From Pectobacterium punjabense (GTDB taxonomy: Bacteria > Pseudomonadota > Gammaproteobacteria > Enterobacterales > Enterobacteriaceae): a DNA stretch of 64,000 nt. The notes beneath the pieces were generated by a model that was not told the DNA's origin, searched no databases, and saw only the letters and a program-made list of their open reading frames with translations. Shown here in pieces: positions 33,272-40,610 of the stretch. Each line of letters starts with the position of its first letter. Position 1 is the stretch's first letter. The position numbers were made by a program, and so were the translations under genes. The stretch covers positions 1,054,001-1,118,000 of the forward strand of contig NZ_CP038498.1 of NCBI RefSeq assembly GCF_012427845.1, given 5' to 3'.

Positions 33272-33347
33272 TTTCTGCCATCCACCCGTGCGGGGAAGAT
33301 TTCTTCCCGCGTGGGCAGAAATGTTCTCCGTTTTTCATTTGGAGAAC
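33272..33347 (+). promoter_or_regulatory. Two-stem leader L1
   Basis: Upstream stem TTTCTGCC (33272) to GGCAGAAA (33321) encloses GCGGGGAA/TTCCCGC. Then GTTCTCC (33323-33329) pairs perfectly with GGAGAAC (33341-33347), which is the ribosome binding site and touches the ATG. Confidence 0.65.
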
Positions 33348-33698
33348 ATGATGCAAACTTTAGCTACCCAACGTTTAGTTGTTTTTGGTAAAGCAGCATC
33401 TGCTTTACTGAAGCGACACTTTCTTAAACGCTCTTCGGCATCCGCTGAATCCAATTGGATTAAGGGGCAGGCGTTTATCAATCGATCTCGAAACATGAGT
33501 TTTCTGGCTCAGGCTGAACGGGATACTGACGGTTTTTGGTATTATCGCATTTGTGCGCGTACTGGAACTGGCTCAGGTAACTATCGATTTGAACATTTAA
33601 ATACACCACGGGAAGCTTTTATTAACTGGCGGCAGGCTTTAAAAGCTGGTGAATATCTTGCTCAGCAGCTCGCAACGCTGCGTTACCGCTTCCAGTGA
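33348..33698 (+). CDS. Hypothetical basic protein, 116 aa
   Basis: The start is the ATG at 33348, directly after GGAGAAC; an in-frame ATG at 33288 lies inside the leader hairpin and is rejected. The product is basic, beginning MMQTLATQRLVVFGKAASAL and containing FLAQAERDTDGFWYYRICAR. No known domain is visible. It opens a block of genes that are each preceded by the same kind of leader. A nucleic-acid-binding role would suit the charge but is unproven. Confidence 0.6.
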   Translation: MMQTLATQRLVVFGKAASALLKRHFLKRSSASAESNWIKGQAFINRSRNMSFLAQAERDTDGFWYYRICARTGTGSGNYRFEHLNTPREAFINWRQALKAGEYLAQQLATLRYRFQ

Positions 33699-33710
33699 CT
33701 TAGAGCGTAC

Positions 33711-33779
33711 CCACACGGGGATTTATCCCCACGTGGAGATAAATCCCTTTTCGTTTTGAACCGAAAAAAGGATTTATCG
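33711..33779 (+). promoter_or_regulatory. Two-stem leader L2
   Basis: Stem 1 is CCAC-ac-GGGGAT/ATCCCC-ac-GTGG (33711-33736). ATAAATCC (33739-33746) can pair with GGATTTAT at the Shine-Dalgarno (33770-33777) or with the identical GGATTTAT inside stem 1 (33719-33726), giving a two-state arrangement. Confidence 0.65.
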
Positions 33780-34295
33780 ATGCACGATTTCAACACGAAA
33801 CCTTTTGTCTCGCGCTTGGCGATCCTGCGGCGTGATGATGAATTTTTACAACGCTCTACAACAGACCTCATTAGGATTGTCTCTGATATTGAGTCTGTAT
33901 TGATGGAAGCGACTGCGCTGATACGTCTTGAGTCTGAACTGATGACAGCTGCTTCGTTCATGCGTATCAGAATTGATGACATGATCGAGTGGGACGATTT
34001 AGCGTGTATGACTCCTTACGAAAAAAGCATAGCGTGGGTTGCACGGCAGGCCGGTGAAATTATCAACCTGGAACTGCTACCGCGTACTTTTTTTGACAAA
34101 TACTTCGCAGATATTCTTGAGCTCGGCCTTTCTGTTAATGCTGCCATGTGGCAGCACTATTTTAATAAAGGCCTGAAGGATGCTGCCCGTGTTCATGAGA
34201 GCCCTAATGCGAGCATTTGGCTCATTGATTACTACCTTTACGCGCTCAGTGTAGATGTCGAACGCAACTGGTATGAAGGCCGGACGTTCTACTGA
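33780..34295 (+). CDS. Tandem paralogue 1, unknown, 171 aa
   Basis: Start at 33780 after AAAAAAGGA; an in-frame ATG at 33756 is within the leader. The product is acidic and helical. It shares with the next two genes the pattern DLIRIVSDIESVLMEA near the start, then GE-x-I-x-LELLPRTFFDKYFADILELG and a WQHYFNKGLKDAARV segment. This is a divergent member of a three-gene tandem family of unknown function. It is longer by a mid-protein insertion. Confidence 0.6.
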   Translation: MHDFNTKPFVSRLAILRRDDEFLQRSTTDLIRIVSDIESVLMEATALIRLESELMTAASFMRIRIDDMIEWDDLACMTPYEKSIAWVARQAGEIINLELLPRTFFDKYFADILELGLSVNAAMWQHYFNKGLKDAARVHESPNASIWLIDYYLYALSVDVERNWYEGRTFY

Positions 34296-34318
34296 CCGAC
34301 AGCCATATCGTGACTTAA

Positions 34319-34380
34319 CCCATGCGGGATTTATCTCCTGCGGGGGATAAATCTCTTTTGAATTGAAAAGGAATTTATCC
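34319..34380 (+). promoter_or_regulatory. Two-stem leader L3
   Basis: Stem 1 runs CCC (34319) to GGG (34346) with GC-GGA/TCC-GC inside. GGATAAATCTC... (34345) pairs with AAAAGGAATTTATCC ending at 34380, covering the AAAAGGA ribosome binding site of the ATG at 34384. Confidence 0.6.
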
Positions 34381-34383
34381 ATT

Positions 34384-34788
34384 ATGAACACTTTACTTAA
34401 TCGTCTTGCTCGTAATCGTCATTCTGTCGTTGACCTGCTGTGTGTGATTTCTGACATAGAAGGAAAATTGATGGAGATTGGTGCATTCGAGGCACTTCGG
34501 ATCAACTGTTCTCCTGACGAGGATGGTTTTACAGACAATGACCATCAGATTTTCGGAATCGCAGAATGCCTTGGCGAAACCGTTGGGCTGAATTTTATCC
34601 CTGATAATTACAGTCATTATTTGAATGATGTGATTTCACTGGGAAACAAAGTCGGCCAGGGGTTTTGGGACAAAGCCTTTCAGAATGGCGTCCAGGAGGG
34701 TAAGCATACTTGCTGGGAATTCTCTTCTTGCTTGGATGGCGACGGTGATTTCGATGGCTACATTAAGTGGCTTGGTCGGATCCATTGA
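34384..34788 (+). CDS. Tandem paralogue 2, unknown, 134 aa
   Basis: Begins MNTLLNRLARNRHSVVDLLC, nearly identical to the following gene for its first 30 residues, including VIS-x-IEGKLMEMG. Shared positions continue with FGIAECLGE, LNFIPDNYSHYLNDVI and GFWDKAFQNGV. The start ATG follows AAAAGGA in leader L3. No domain is recognised. High similarity to paralogue 3, at both gene and leader level, points to a recent duplication that included the control region. Confidence 0.65.
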   Translation: MNTLLNRLARNRHSVVDLLCVISDIEGKLMEIGAFEALRINCSPDEDGFTDNDHQIFGIAECLGETVGLNFIPDNYSHYLNDVISLGNKVGQGFWDKAFQNGVQEGKHTCWEFSSCLDGDGDFDGYIKWLGRIH

Positions 34789-34821
34789 ATACGGAGTTTG
34801 ATGCATTTTTTTGTTACTTAA

Positions 34822-34885
34822 CCCATACGGGGATTTTTCCCCTATGGGGGATAAATCCCTTTTCAAATTGAAGAGAGGATTTATC
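34822..34885 (+). promoter_or_regulatory. Two-stem leader L4
   Basis: Stem 1 CCCATA-c-GGGGA/TCCCC-TATGGG spans 34822-34848. Stem 2 pairs GATAAATCC (34850-34858) with GGATTTATC (34877-34885), which contains the AGAGGA ribosome binding site of the ATG at 34887. Confidence 0.65.
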
Positions 34886-34886
34886 T

Positions 34887-35357
34887 ATGAATACTTTACT
34901 TAATCATCTTTATCGTAATCGTCATTCTGTCGTTGATCTGCTTTGTGTGATTTCAGCAATAGAAGGCAAATTGATGGAGATGGGTACATTCAAGCAGTCT
35001 GATATCAACTGTGTTCCTGATCATAGTGGCACTATAGGCCATGATTATCTGATTTTCGAAATCGCAGAGTGTCTGGGCCAGGCCTTTGAGTTGGGCTTTA
35101 TTCCCGAAAATTACAGACATTATTTTGATGATGTGATTTTGCAGGGAAAGAAAGCTGGTTGGGGATTCTGGGACACCTATTTTCAATTTGGTGTCACCGA
35201 CGTTAAGCATGCTCGTTCGGCTTTTTCCGATGAGGTTGCGCGCATTAAGTGGCTTAGTGAGTCAAAAGTTATAAGACTCATTTTGAGTGACCAGTGTGTA
35301 CGGATCGTTCCCAATGCTGCATGTGAGCCTTCACTTGAAGGTTGTTTGATGCACTGA
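34887..35357 (+). CDS. Tandem paralogue 3, unknown, 156 aa
   Basis: Starts MNTLLNHLYRNRHSVVDLLC and follows paralogue 2 closely through FEIAECLGQAFELGFIPENY, HYFDDVILQGKKAG and GFWDTYFQFGV. It has about 25 additional C-terminal residues after the shared WL motif, ending in a cysteine-containing tail. Function unknown. The amplification of three such genes in conjugation-linked DNA suggests a family that targets varied host or phage factors (inference). Confidence 0.65.
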   Translation: MNTLLNHLYRNRHSVVDLLCVISAIEGKLMEMGTFKQSDINCVPDHSGTIGHDYLIFEIAECLGQAFELGFIPENYRHYFDDVILQGKKAGWGFWDTYFQFGVTDVKHARSAFSDEVARIKWLSESKVIRLILSDQCVRIVPNAACEPSLEGCLMH

Positions 35358-35397
35358 CAGCCTGTTTTACATCAATTATCGACCCTCGATAATTTTA

Positions 35398-35442
35398 CCT
35401 TTCCCCCAGTGGCAATGCTTTCCGCCACCAGGGGGAAAGCAT
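35398..35442 (+). promoter_or_regulatory. Leader L5 with two exclusive hairpins
   Basis: CTTTCCCCC-AGTGGC (from 35399) pairs with GCCAC-CAGGGGGAAAG (35424-35439). Alternatively AATGCTTTCC (35414-35423) pairs perfectly with GGAAAGCATT (35433-35442). A short AAAAG/CTTTT repeat covers the ribosome binding site at 35451-35462. Confidence 0.55.
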
Positions 35443-35462
35443 TCGCCCGTAAAAGGTCTTTT

Positions 35463-35939
35463 ATGCGCGAATTAACATCCCCCAACACCACTCTTTATAC
35501 CGGTCGTGAATCACGTGTCATCAATATGGCATTAGCACTGCTTGAGCGACGAGTTAGAAAACTGGAAGCCATGACGTCTCCTGAAGTCGTTAAAGCGTAC
35601 TTGCGTCTCAAACTGGAGCATATTGAACGAGAGGTCTTTGTCGCTCTGTTCCTGAATAACCAAAATCGATTAATTTCCTGTGAATTCCTTTTCGCCGGAA
35701 CTATTAACAGTGTGGAGGTTCATCCAGGTGAGGTTGCCCGGCAAGCGATTCGATTGAATGCGGCTGCGGTCATCTTTGCCCATAACCACCCGTCGGGGAA
35801 TGCTGAACCCAGCAATGCCGATCGGAAAATCACTGAAAAACTGGTTAATGCACTGTCTCTGATTGAAATTCGTGTACTGGATCATGTCGTAGTTGGCCAC
35901 GGCGAAATAGTGTCGTTTGCCGAACGCGGCTGGTTATAA
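35463..35939 (+). CDS. radC: RadC-like JAB-domain protein
   Basis: 158 aa from the ATG at 35463 with AAAAGG upstream. The JAB/MPN-type metal site is complete: E (in LEHIERE/VFVALF context), H107-N-H109-PSG and a downstream D near residue 120 in PSNADRKITEKL. Proteins of this family (DUF2466, formerly called RadC) are frequent in ICEs, plasmids and prophages. The short form lacks the N-terminal helix-hairpin-helix domain of chromosomal RadC. Its role is unsettled; the old link with recombination repair has been withdrawn. It may process DNA or proteins on entry into a recipient. Confidence 0.85.
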   Translation: MRELTSPNTTLYTGRESRVINMALALLERRVRKLEAMTSPEVVKAYLRLKLEHIEREVFVALFLNNQNRLISCEFLFAGTINSVEVHPGEVARQAIRLNAAAVIFAHNHPSGNAEPSNADRKITEKLVNALSLIEIRVLDHVVVGHGEIVSFAERGWL

Positions 35940-35962
35940 ATACTTTCGTCTAATCAGACGTT

Positions 35963-36026
35963 ACCCCACGGGGAGAGCCTTCTCCCGCACGGGATGGTTC
36001 TCCCTTTTTTATCACCAAAAAGGAGA
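35963..36026 (+). promoter_or_regulatory. Two-stem leader L6
   Basis: GGGAGA (35971-35976) pairs with TCTCCC (35981-35986). TTCTCCCTTTTT (from 35998) pairs with AAAAAGGAGA ending at 36026, hiding the Shine-Dalgarno, or with the upstream GGGGAGAGCC. Confidence 0.6.
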
Positions 36027-36030
36027 GTTC

Positions 36031-36246
36031 ATGTCTCACATTGATATCACTCAAGAAGCTCCCGCTCAGGGTACTTCGTTTACACCAGAGCAGGAAGACG
36101 CATTGTGTCAGCTCATACGTCGGGAATGTTTTCGGCGAGACAGAAATGCACTACTGAAACTGCTCGGTTATCTCACGTTGCTAAAAGTCGCCGGTTCTCT
36201 GGTTCTTTTGGCTTTCGTCCTGGTACTTCGCGGGTTAACTCATTGA
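36031..36246 (+). CDS. Small membrane-anchored protein, 71 aa
   Basis: Start ATG at 36031 with AAGGAGAG; the frame is open further upstream but only through the leader. The protein has a charged N-terminal half, containing FTPEQEDALCQLIRRECF, and one membrane helix near the C-terminus (about residues 49-67). Orientation by charge puts the N-terminal part in the cytoplasm. No family recognised. It is followed after 11 bp by the next gene. Confidence 0.6.
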   Translation: MSHIDITQEAPAQGTSFTPEQEDALCQLIRRECFRRDRNALLKLLGYLTLLKVAGSLVLLAFVLVLRGLTH

Positions 36247-36257
36247 AAGGAGGGATT

Positions 36258-36713
36258 ATGCCAATGCCTTTACACATACTGATTGTTCTGTTTACAGGGC
36301 TGTGGTTCATCGTACGCTGGACGAGCATATTGTCTGCACGTGCTCTTGTCTGGCTTTATCAGACCTGGCGTCAGCGTTCTGAGCCCATGGAATCGTCAAC
36401 TCATCGAACTGATCATCGAATAATTTATACCGGAAAATGGTTGCTCGCCGATGACCATCAATGTAGTGGGCGTGCAGTCGTACTGAAGCTCCGCCACAAT
36501 TATAAACCTGGTGTGGAGTTGCAATATTTCGGTGAAGAGACTCCGCAGGCGTTTTATGGCGAACGTTATATGGATAGTGAGGACGAGGCGGTTGATACCG
36601 CCTTGGCAATGCACCAGAAGTTATTACGTAATGTGCGTCAACGACCTAAACCTGAAAGGATGCCCGCTGTCGTGACGATTTCGTCAGCTGCTCAGAATGA
36701 TGAAGCAGCATGA
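36258..36713 (+). CDS. Hypothetical protein with N-terminal membrane helix, 151 aa
   Basis: Start ATG at 36258, six bases after AAAGGAGGG, and not preceded by a leader hairpin: it is translated with the gene before it. One or two hydrophobic segments (about residues 4-37) precede a soluble domain with HRIIYTGKWLLADDHQ and LQYFGEETPQAFYGERYM. No known domain. The stop overlaps the next start by 4 bp. Confidence 0.6.
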   Translation: MPMPLHILIVLFTGLWFIVRWTSILSARALVWLYQTWRQRSEPMESSTHRTDHRIIYTGKWLLADDHQCSGRAVVLKLRHNYKPGVELQYFGEETPQAFYGERYMDSEDEAVDTALAMHQKLLRNVRQRPKPERMPAVVTISSAAQNDEAA

Positions 36714-36982
36714 TTGGGCGGCCGCAATCATCTCCGGCCGTTGCCATTGATGACAGCGCGTGGGAAAGACTCGTTGCGTTTGCGCCCGAGCCGGCGTGCG
36801 AGACTGAACGGCTATATCGTCTGATTCGTCATGCATTAAAAGCACTGGCTGCGAGCACTCGCTCAGAAATAACAACCGGCTACTTTTGTTTATCCGGTGA
36901 AGGCAATGAATCGACATCGCTGTGGCAGCAGTTTTATCTGCGTTATGAGAATGATGTTATTCATATCAGCCTGACCGACTAA
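36710..36982 (+). CDS. Hypothetical protein, 90 aa
   Basis: Coupled by an ATGA overlap to the gene before. Soluble protein with a central helix (RLYRLIRHALKALAAS) and a beta-rich end (FYLRYENDVIHISLTD). No leader hairpin of its own, in keeping with its position inside a transcription unit. Function unknown. Confidence 0.55.
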   Translation: MIGRPQSSPAVAIDDSAWERLVAFAPEPACETERLYRLIRHALKALAASTRSEITTGYFCLSGEGNESTSLWQQFYLRYENDVIHISLTD

Positions 36983-37003
36983 CACAGCATCTTACTAACC
37001 CTG

Positions 37004-37048
37004 ACGGGGACACCCGCAGGGGTGGACCCGTCTTTTTTTTCGGAGTCC
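37004..37048 (+). promoter_or_regulatory. Two-stem leader L7
   Basis: Stem 1 pairs ACGGG (37004-37008) with CCCGT (37027-37031), with ACCC/GGGT inside. Stem 2 pairs GGACCCG (37024-37030) with CGGAGTCC (37041-37048), the ribosome binding site of the ATG at 37054. The stems share 37027-37030 and so exclude each other. Confidence 0.7.
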
Positions 37049-37053
37049 ATACC

Positions 37054-37539
37054 ATGAGTTTACTGACCACTAATGAACACCAGGAATCGGCCCTGGCCAC
37101 GCAAGGCGCAATGAAGTCGCTGACTCGCGAGCCTGGCACCATCGAACGTACCCGTAACCGTTTCTATGACTGGTTACAGGCTGAGTTCGATCGGCACTAT
37201 CACACGTTGAGAGACGGCGGTTACCGGCGTTTTCTTGAGCAGCGCCACCCTGAAGAACTGGAGCGTTATGACGCGGCCTGTGATGCGTTAAGGCGCGAAG
37301 AGTTCAGCCGTTTTGCCGAGCTTCAGACGCTGGGGCTGTTTTTACATACGCAGGTCGCTGAGAAAGAAGCCCAGTTCCGCCGGCGGCGTAACCAGTTTCT
37401 GATGGCCATGTCGGCGACAGGGATAATCACATCTGCTGTTGTCTGGGCCTATCTGCATCATGAGCAGTTTGTGCAGTTGTGCCAGCAAACCGTTATTGCG
37501 GGTCATGCGATTCTACAACTGTTCACCACTGTACTCTGA
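37054..37539 (+). CDS. Tail-anchored hypothetical protein, 161 aa
   Basis: The first 110 residues are soluble, helical and very charged (FYDWLQAEFDRHYHTLRDGG, then AEKEAQFRRRRNQ), followed by a membrane helix (about 115-133) and a second hydrophobic stretch at the C-terminus. This suggests a cytoplasmic domain held at the inner membrane. No family recognised. Preceded by leader L7 and followed by leader L8. Confidence 0.6.
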   Translation: MSLLTTNEHQESALATQGAMKSLTREPGTIERTRNRFYDWLQAEFDRHYHTLRDGGYRRFLEQRHPEELERYDAACDALRREEFSRFAELQTLGLFLHTQVAEKEAQFRRRRNQFLMAMSATGIITSAVVWAYLHHEQFVQLCQQTVIAGHAILQLFTTVL

Positions 37540-37556
37540 TTTTTGATTTTTCCTGA

Positions 37557-37600
37557 GGGAACCATCCCTCAGGGGATGGTCCCGATTTTTGATGGAGACC
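37557..37600 (+). promoter_or_regulatory. Two-stem leader L8
   Basis: Stem 1: GGGAACCATCCC (37557-37568) with GGGATGGTCCC (37573-37583), one bulged A. Stem 2: GGTCCC (37578-37583) with GGAGACC (37594-37600) at the Shine-Dalgarno. The 3' arm of stem 1 is the 5' arm of stem 2. Confidence 0.72.
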
Positions 37601-37603
37601 AGA

Positions 37604-39565
37604 ATGAAAACTTTCACATTACAGGATGCCGGTGATATTTGCCGGCTGTTAACAGAACGTCTGATGCAGAGTGTCAACTCGGGTAAAACGCCGTGGAGAC
37701 AGAGTGTTATTCGCCAGGGGATACCGGAACACGCATTAAGCGGACAACGGTTCACCGGCATTAACGCTTTGTTGCTCTGGCAATCGGCGTTGCAAAACGG
37801 CCTGGTATCAAATCGTTGGCTGACGGGTGATGATTTACGCTCTCTGGGCGGAAGAATCACTCCGGGGCAGCGACCGACCACCGTTGTCCGCTACAAACCG
37901 TCACTTTCACTGTTTCGGGTTATCAACGTTGAACAGTGCGAGGGATTATCCGACATGCTGCAACCCGGCTGGCCGTGGCCACCGTCTCCCGTACCTGGAA
38001 TGGAGCGGGTAGGGCAGTGGCAGTTTGCGTCTGGGGTTCCTGTTCTGTTCAATGCACAACGTCCGGCGGTTTACCTGCCCGAAAGTGATCGCATTGAATT
38101 ACCTGATAGTGAGCAGGGTAATCTAGATAGTCTTATAGCGTTGCTCGTCAGTGCTACTGGACATCCCACTCGACTGGGGCGCCGTTGTTTCACGGGGAGT
38201 GATGTTCCGGAACTGGATGAATACCTGCAAGAGAGTCTTGTTGCTGATGTGGGACGTGCATTTCTTGCCGCACTGGCAGGGATACATCTTGCTGGTCCGT
38301 CGATGTGGAATGGTGAGTTGGGTTCAGACCCGTGGATACTGTTTAAATCTGCTTCTGAAGCAGGCAAGGCGGTTGATTGGCTGGAAAAACAGCGGTTGGC
38401 CACATTGCCGTTCGATGATGTTCAGCATTGGCAGAGACAGGCAGAACATCTGTTAACTACTCACTATGGCCAGCAGTTGGATGATACGACGTTAGTGTGT
38501 GACAGCGTGGTGCATCAGCACTTGCGTTACAACATTTCACCGGGTAATGCGGTAAATGCGCTGGCCCGAATCTACGACTGGCCGCGGTGTGATATGCCGA
38601 CGGCATTGTTCACACCAGAGTTGAATAGCGTTGCTGATGCATTGGCGCGTTTCTCACTGAATCCAGGAAGTCTGGCTGTTCATCGTGTCGCCAGCGACAT
38701 CGATGATAGCGACGTCGCCCTGGAGGCGCCGGAGCTTGGCACTTTGTTGCTACCGCCACCGTCTGCCGAATCGGTCGATGAGATTGCAGCTAACGATGAG
38801 GAAGAAGGGGATGACCCGGATGATCCGGGAAATCTCGCCGCGCTCCCTTGGGTAAGAAACCAGGGACGTTCCAATCCACATCGAGCAACGTTTATTCGGC
38901 AGTTTCAGGAAATTGCACCGTATGAGAACCGTTGGACAGTATTCAGCGATTTTATTCACATGTCGGCAGCGGCGTTACATAACCGGTGCCATTTTGTGCA
39001 GGAAATCGAAGATGACTACATGCGGCGAATAAAACGTTACAAGACAGCTGATCAGCGTCGTTTTCCTGTGCTTTTCAACACACTGGTCGACGGTATGGAA
39101 TTCAGCGCTGCGGATTTTCTTGGTTCTGTATTCATGGAGCTCGAGCTTGGCGATCAGCGCCGGGGACAGTATTTCACGCCGTATTCCATCGCTTACATGA
39201 TGGCGAAAATGCAGTTGTCTGACGGTCTACCTGCGCTGACAAGTGGGGAAAGGGATTTCATTACTATCTCAGATCCCGCATGCGGTGCCGGTGGTCTGGT
39301 TGTCGCGATGGCACAAGCCATGCTTGAAGCGGGTTTCAATCCACAGAAACAGATGGTTGCTGTCTGCGTCGATATCGATCCTGTCGCGGCGATGATGGCG
39401 TATGTGCAACTGGCTTTATGTGGCATACCTGCGATGGTGATTGTCGGGAACAGCTTAAGCATGGAGTTCCGTCAAACCTGGCGTACACCTTTCTGGATGA
39501 TGTTCGGCTGGGAACGTAAGTGGACTCGTGAACAAGAGCGAAAAGCTCAACAGAAAGTCGCCTGA
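37604..39565 (+). CDS. ArdC-domain/N6-adenine methylase-like fusion protein
   Basis: 653 aa. The first 110 residues match the ArdC N-terminal single-strand-DNA-binding domain (PF08401), with GKTPWRQSVI, HALSGQRFTGINALLLW and GRITPGQRPTTVVRY. A middle part of unknown type (110-430) includes a D/E-rich stretch near 400. The C-terminal part is of type I N6-adenine methylase fold: RRGQYFTPYSIAYMM and motif I DPACGAGGL (557-565), then a VCVDIDPVA motif. No NPPY/NPPF catalytic motif follows. The protein may shield incoming DNA against restriction by binding rather than methylating; this is inference. Confidence 0.75.
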   Translation: MKTFTLQDAGDICRLLTERLMQSVNSGKTPWRQSVIRQGIPEHALSGQRFTGINALLLWQSALQNGLVSNRWLTGDDLRSLGGRITPGQRPTTVVRYKPSLSLFRVINVEQCEGLSDMLQPGWPWPPSPVPGMERVGQWQFASGVPVLFNAQRPAVYLPESDRIELPDSEQGNLDSLIALLVSATGHPTRLGRRCFTGSDVPELDEYLQESLVADVGRAFLAALAGIHLAGPSMWNGELGSDPWILFKSASEAGKAVDWLEKQRLATLPFDDVQHWQRQAEHLLTTHYGQQLDDTTLVCDSVVHQHLRYNISPGNAVNALARIYDWPRCDMPTALFTPELNSVADALARFSLNPGSLAVHRVASDIDDSDVALEAPELGTLLLPPPSAESVDEIAANDEEEGDDPDDPGNLAALPWVRNQGRSNPHRATFIRQFQEIAPYENRWTVFSDFIHMSAAALHNRCHFVQEIEDDYMRRIKRYKTADQRRFPVLFNTLVDGMEFSAADFLGSVFMELELGDQRRGQYFTPYSIAYMMAKMQLSDGLPALTSGERDFITISDPACGAGGLVVAMAQAMLEAGFNPQKQMVAVCVDIDPVAAMMAYVQLALCGIPAMVIVGNSLSMEFRQTWRTPFWMMFGWERKWTREQERKAQQKVA

Positions 39566-39586
39566 CATAACAATTTAACCCTAACC

Positions 39587-39632
39587 GGGCGTTTCTCCCG
39601 GAAGGGGAGGCGCCCTTACTTTATTTGTAAGG
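39587..39632 (+). promoter_or_regulatory. Two-stem leader L9
   Basis: Stem 1: GGGCG (39587) with CGCCC (39611-39615), enclosing CTCCC/GGGAG. Stem 2: CCTTAC (39614-39619) with GTAAGG (39627-39632), the Shine-Dalgarno of the ATG at 39639. They overlap at 39614-39615. Confidence 0.65.
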
Positions 39633-39638
39633 AGCAGC

Positions 39639-40532
39639 ATGCTAACAGAGCAGTTTATTCAACAGGTATACCTGAAGGAGATGAACCTCTTTCTCCATCC
39701 GGATGAGTGGCAGACTGATATCAGTAACGATCTGCAAGACTACATGAATACGGATATCGTGTTTCGTAGCCAGCGATTGTTACCCGTTATGCAGTTTATG
39801 CTCGATCAGATCCCCGGTAATCGTCAACTGCGGGCTCGTTGTCAACTGAGTGAGCGCATTCTGACCCTATGGATTTTGGGGCTGGATGCGCTGGCCACAG
39901 CCAGTGGTAATACACGGCTATTACCGAGGACGTCTCCGGAGAGCAGTGGTCGGGTTGATTGCCTGTTACCTGGCGAGCCGTCTGCCTTGCTGGATTTGTC
40001 TGACGACGATTTTATCCGACTGACGGCTCAAGGCGATCGACATACTGATGATGTCATCCTCCGTTCGCAGCTGGCGCAAACGATGCAGCACTGGTCTCGG
40101 TTTGAGTCTTGGTTAAGTCGTGCGTTAGCGCAGACGGGAGAACATTGTGTGGCACAGTTGGCGACATTGAAGCGACGTTGTGACGTTGATGAACGTGTTG
40201 TTCGACGGTTTGATACGGATTTCGGGTTTATTACGGTGAACCTGAGGGCGATAGACCCTGAGTGCATGAGCACGACAGACCCCGTTGAGTATGTTAAACG
40301 GGTTTGCCGCTGTGAGATACACCCTGTTGCGCTGGAGAGCCGGATTCATTATCACAATGGTGCCATCATCGGTCGTTTTTCCGTTCAGAAAGAGGTCGGG
40401 AATGTGGGCCGGCTGACCGCAGCAGACTACGGTGACGTTGTGCAGCAGGCGATAGCCTGGCTGCGCGACGAACGTCGACGTCTGCAACGTGATGACCACT
40501 CATCGGCGCCAGCATTACGTCTGGTTGCCTGA
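39639..40532 (+). CDS. Paralogue pair member A, unknown, 297 aa
   Basis: Helical, acidic protein without membrane segments. It aligns along its length with the next gene: FIQQ-x-Y near the start, LTLWI near residue 72, SGR-x-D (about 105), WSRFESWLSRAL (about 147), IHYHNGAIIGRF (about 251) and AIAWLRDERRRL near the end. No domain is recognised. Uncharacterised genes of this size are regular members of SPI-7-like ICEs. Confidence 0.65.
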   Translation: MLTEQFIQQVYLKEMNLFLHPDEWQTDISNDLQDYMNTDIVFRSQRLLPVMQFMLDQIPGNRQLRARCQLSERILTLWILGLDALATASGNTRLLPRTSPESSGRVDCLLPGEPSALLDLSDDDFIRLTAQGDRHTDDVILRSQLAQTMQHWSRFESWLSRALAQTGEHCVAQLATLKRRCDVDERVVRRFDTDFGFITVNLRAIDPECMSTTDPVEYVKRVCRCEIHPVALESRIHYHNGAIIGRFSVQKEVGNVGRLTAADYGDVVQQAIAWLRDERRRLQRDDHSSAPALRLVA

Positions 40533-40554
40533 CTGATTACTTAAACTTTACCCA

Positions 40555-40604
40555 GCAGGGGGAACGCCCTGTCGGGCCTCCTGCCATCACTACTTTGACA
40601 GGAG
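40555..40604 (+). promoter_or_regulatory. Two-stem leader L10
   Basis: Stem 1: GCAGG (40555-40559) with CCTGC (40580-40584), with GCCC/GGGC inside. Stem 2: CTCCTGCCA (40578-40586) with TGACAGGAG (40596-40604), one mismatch, covering the Shine-Dalgarno of the ATG at 40611. The stems share 40580-40584. Confidence 0.72.
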
Positions 40605-40610
40605 TACACG

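Noticed and set aside
33272..40604. CRISPR array
   Set aside because: The recurring hairpins are hundreds of bases apart, of different sequence and tied to gene starts.
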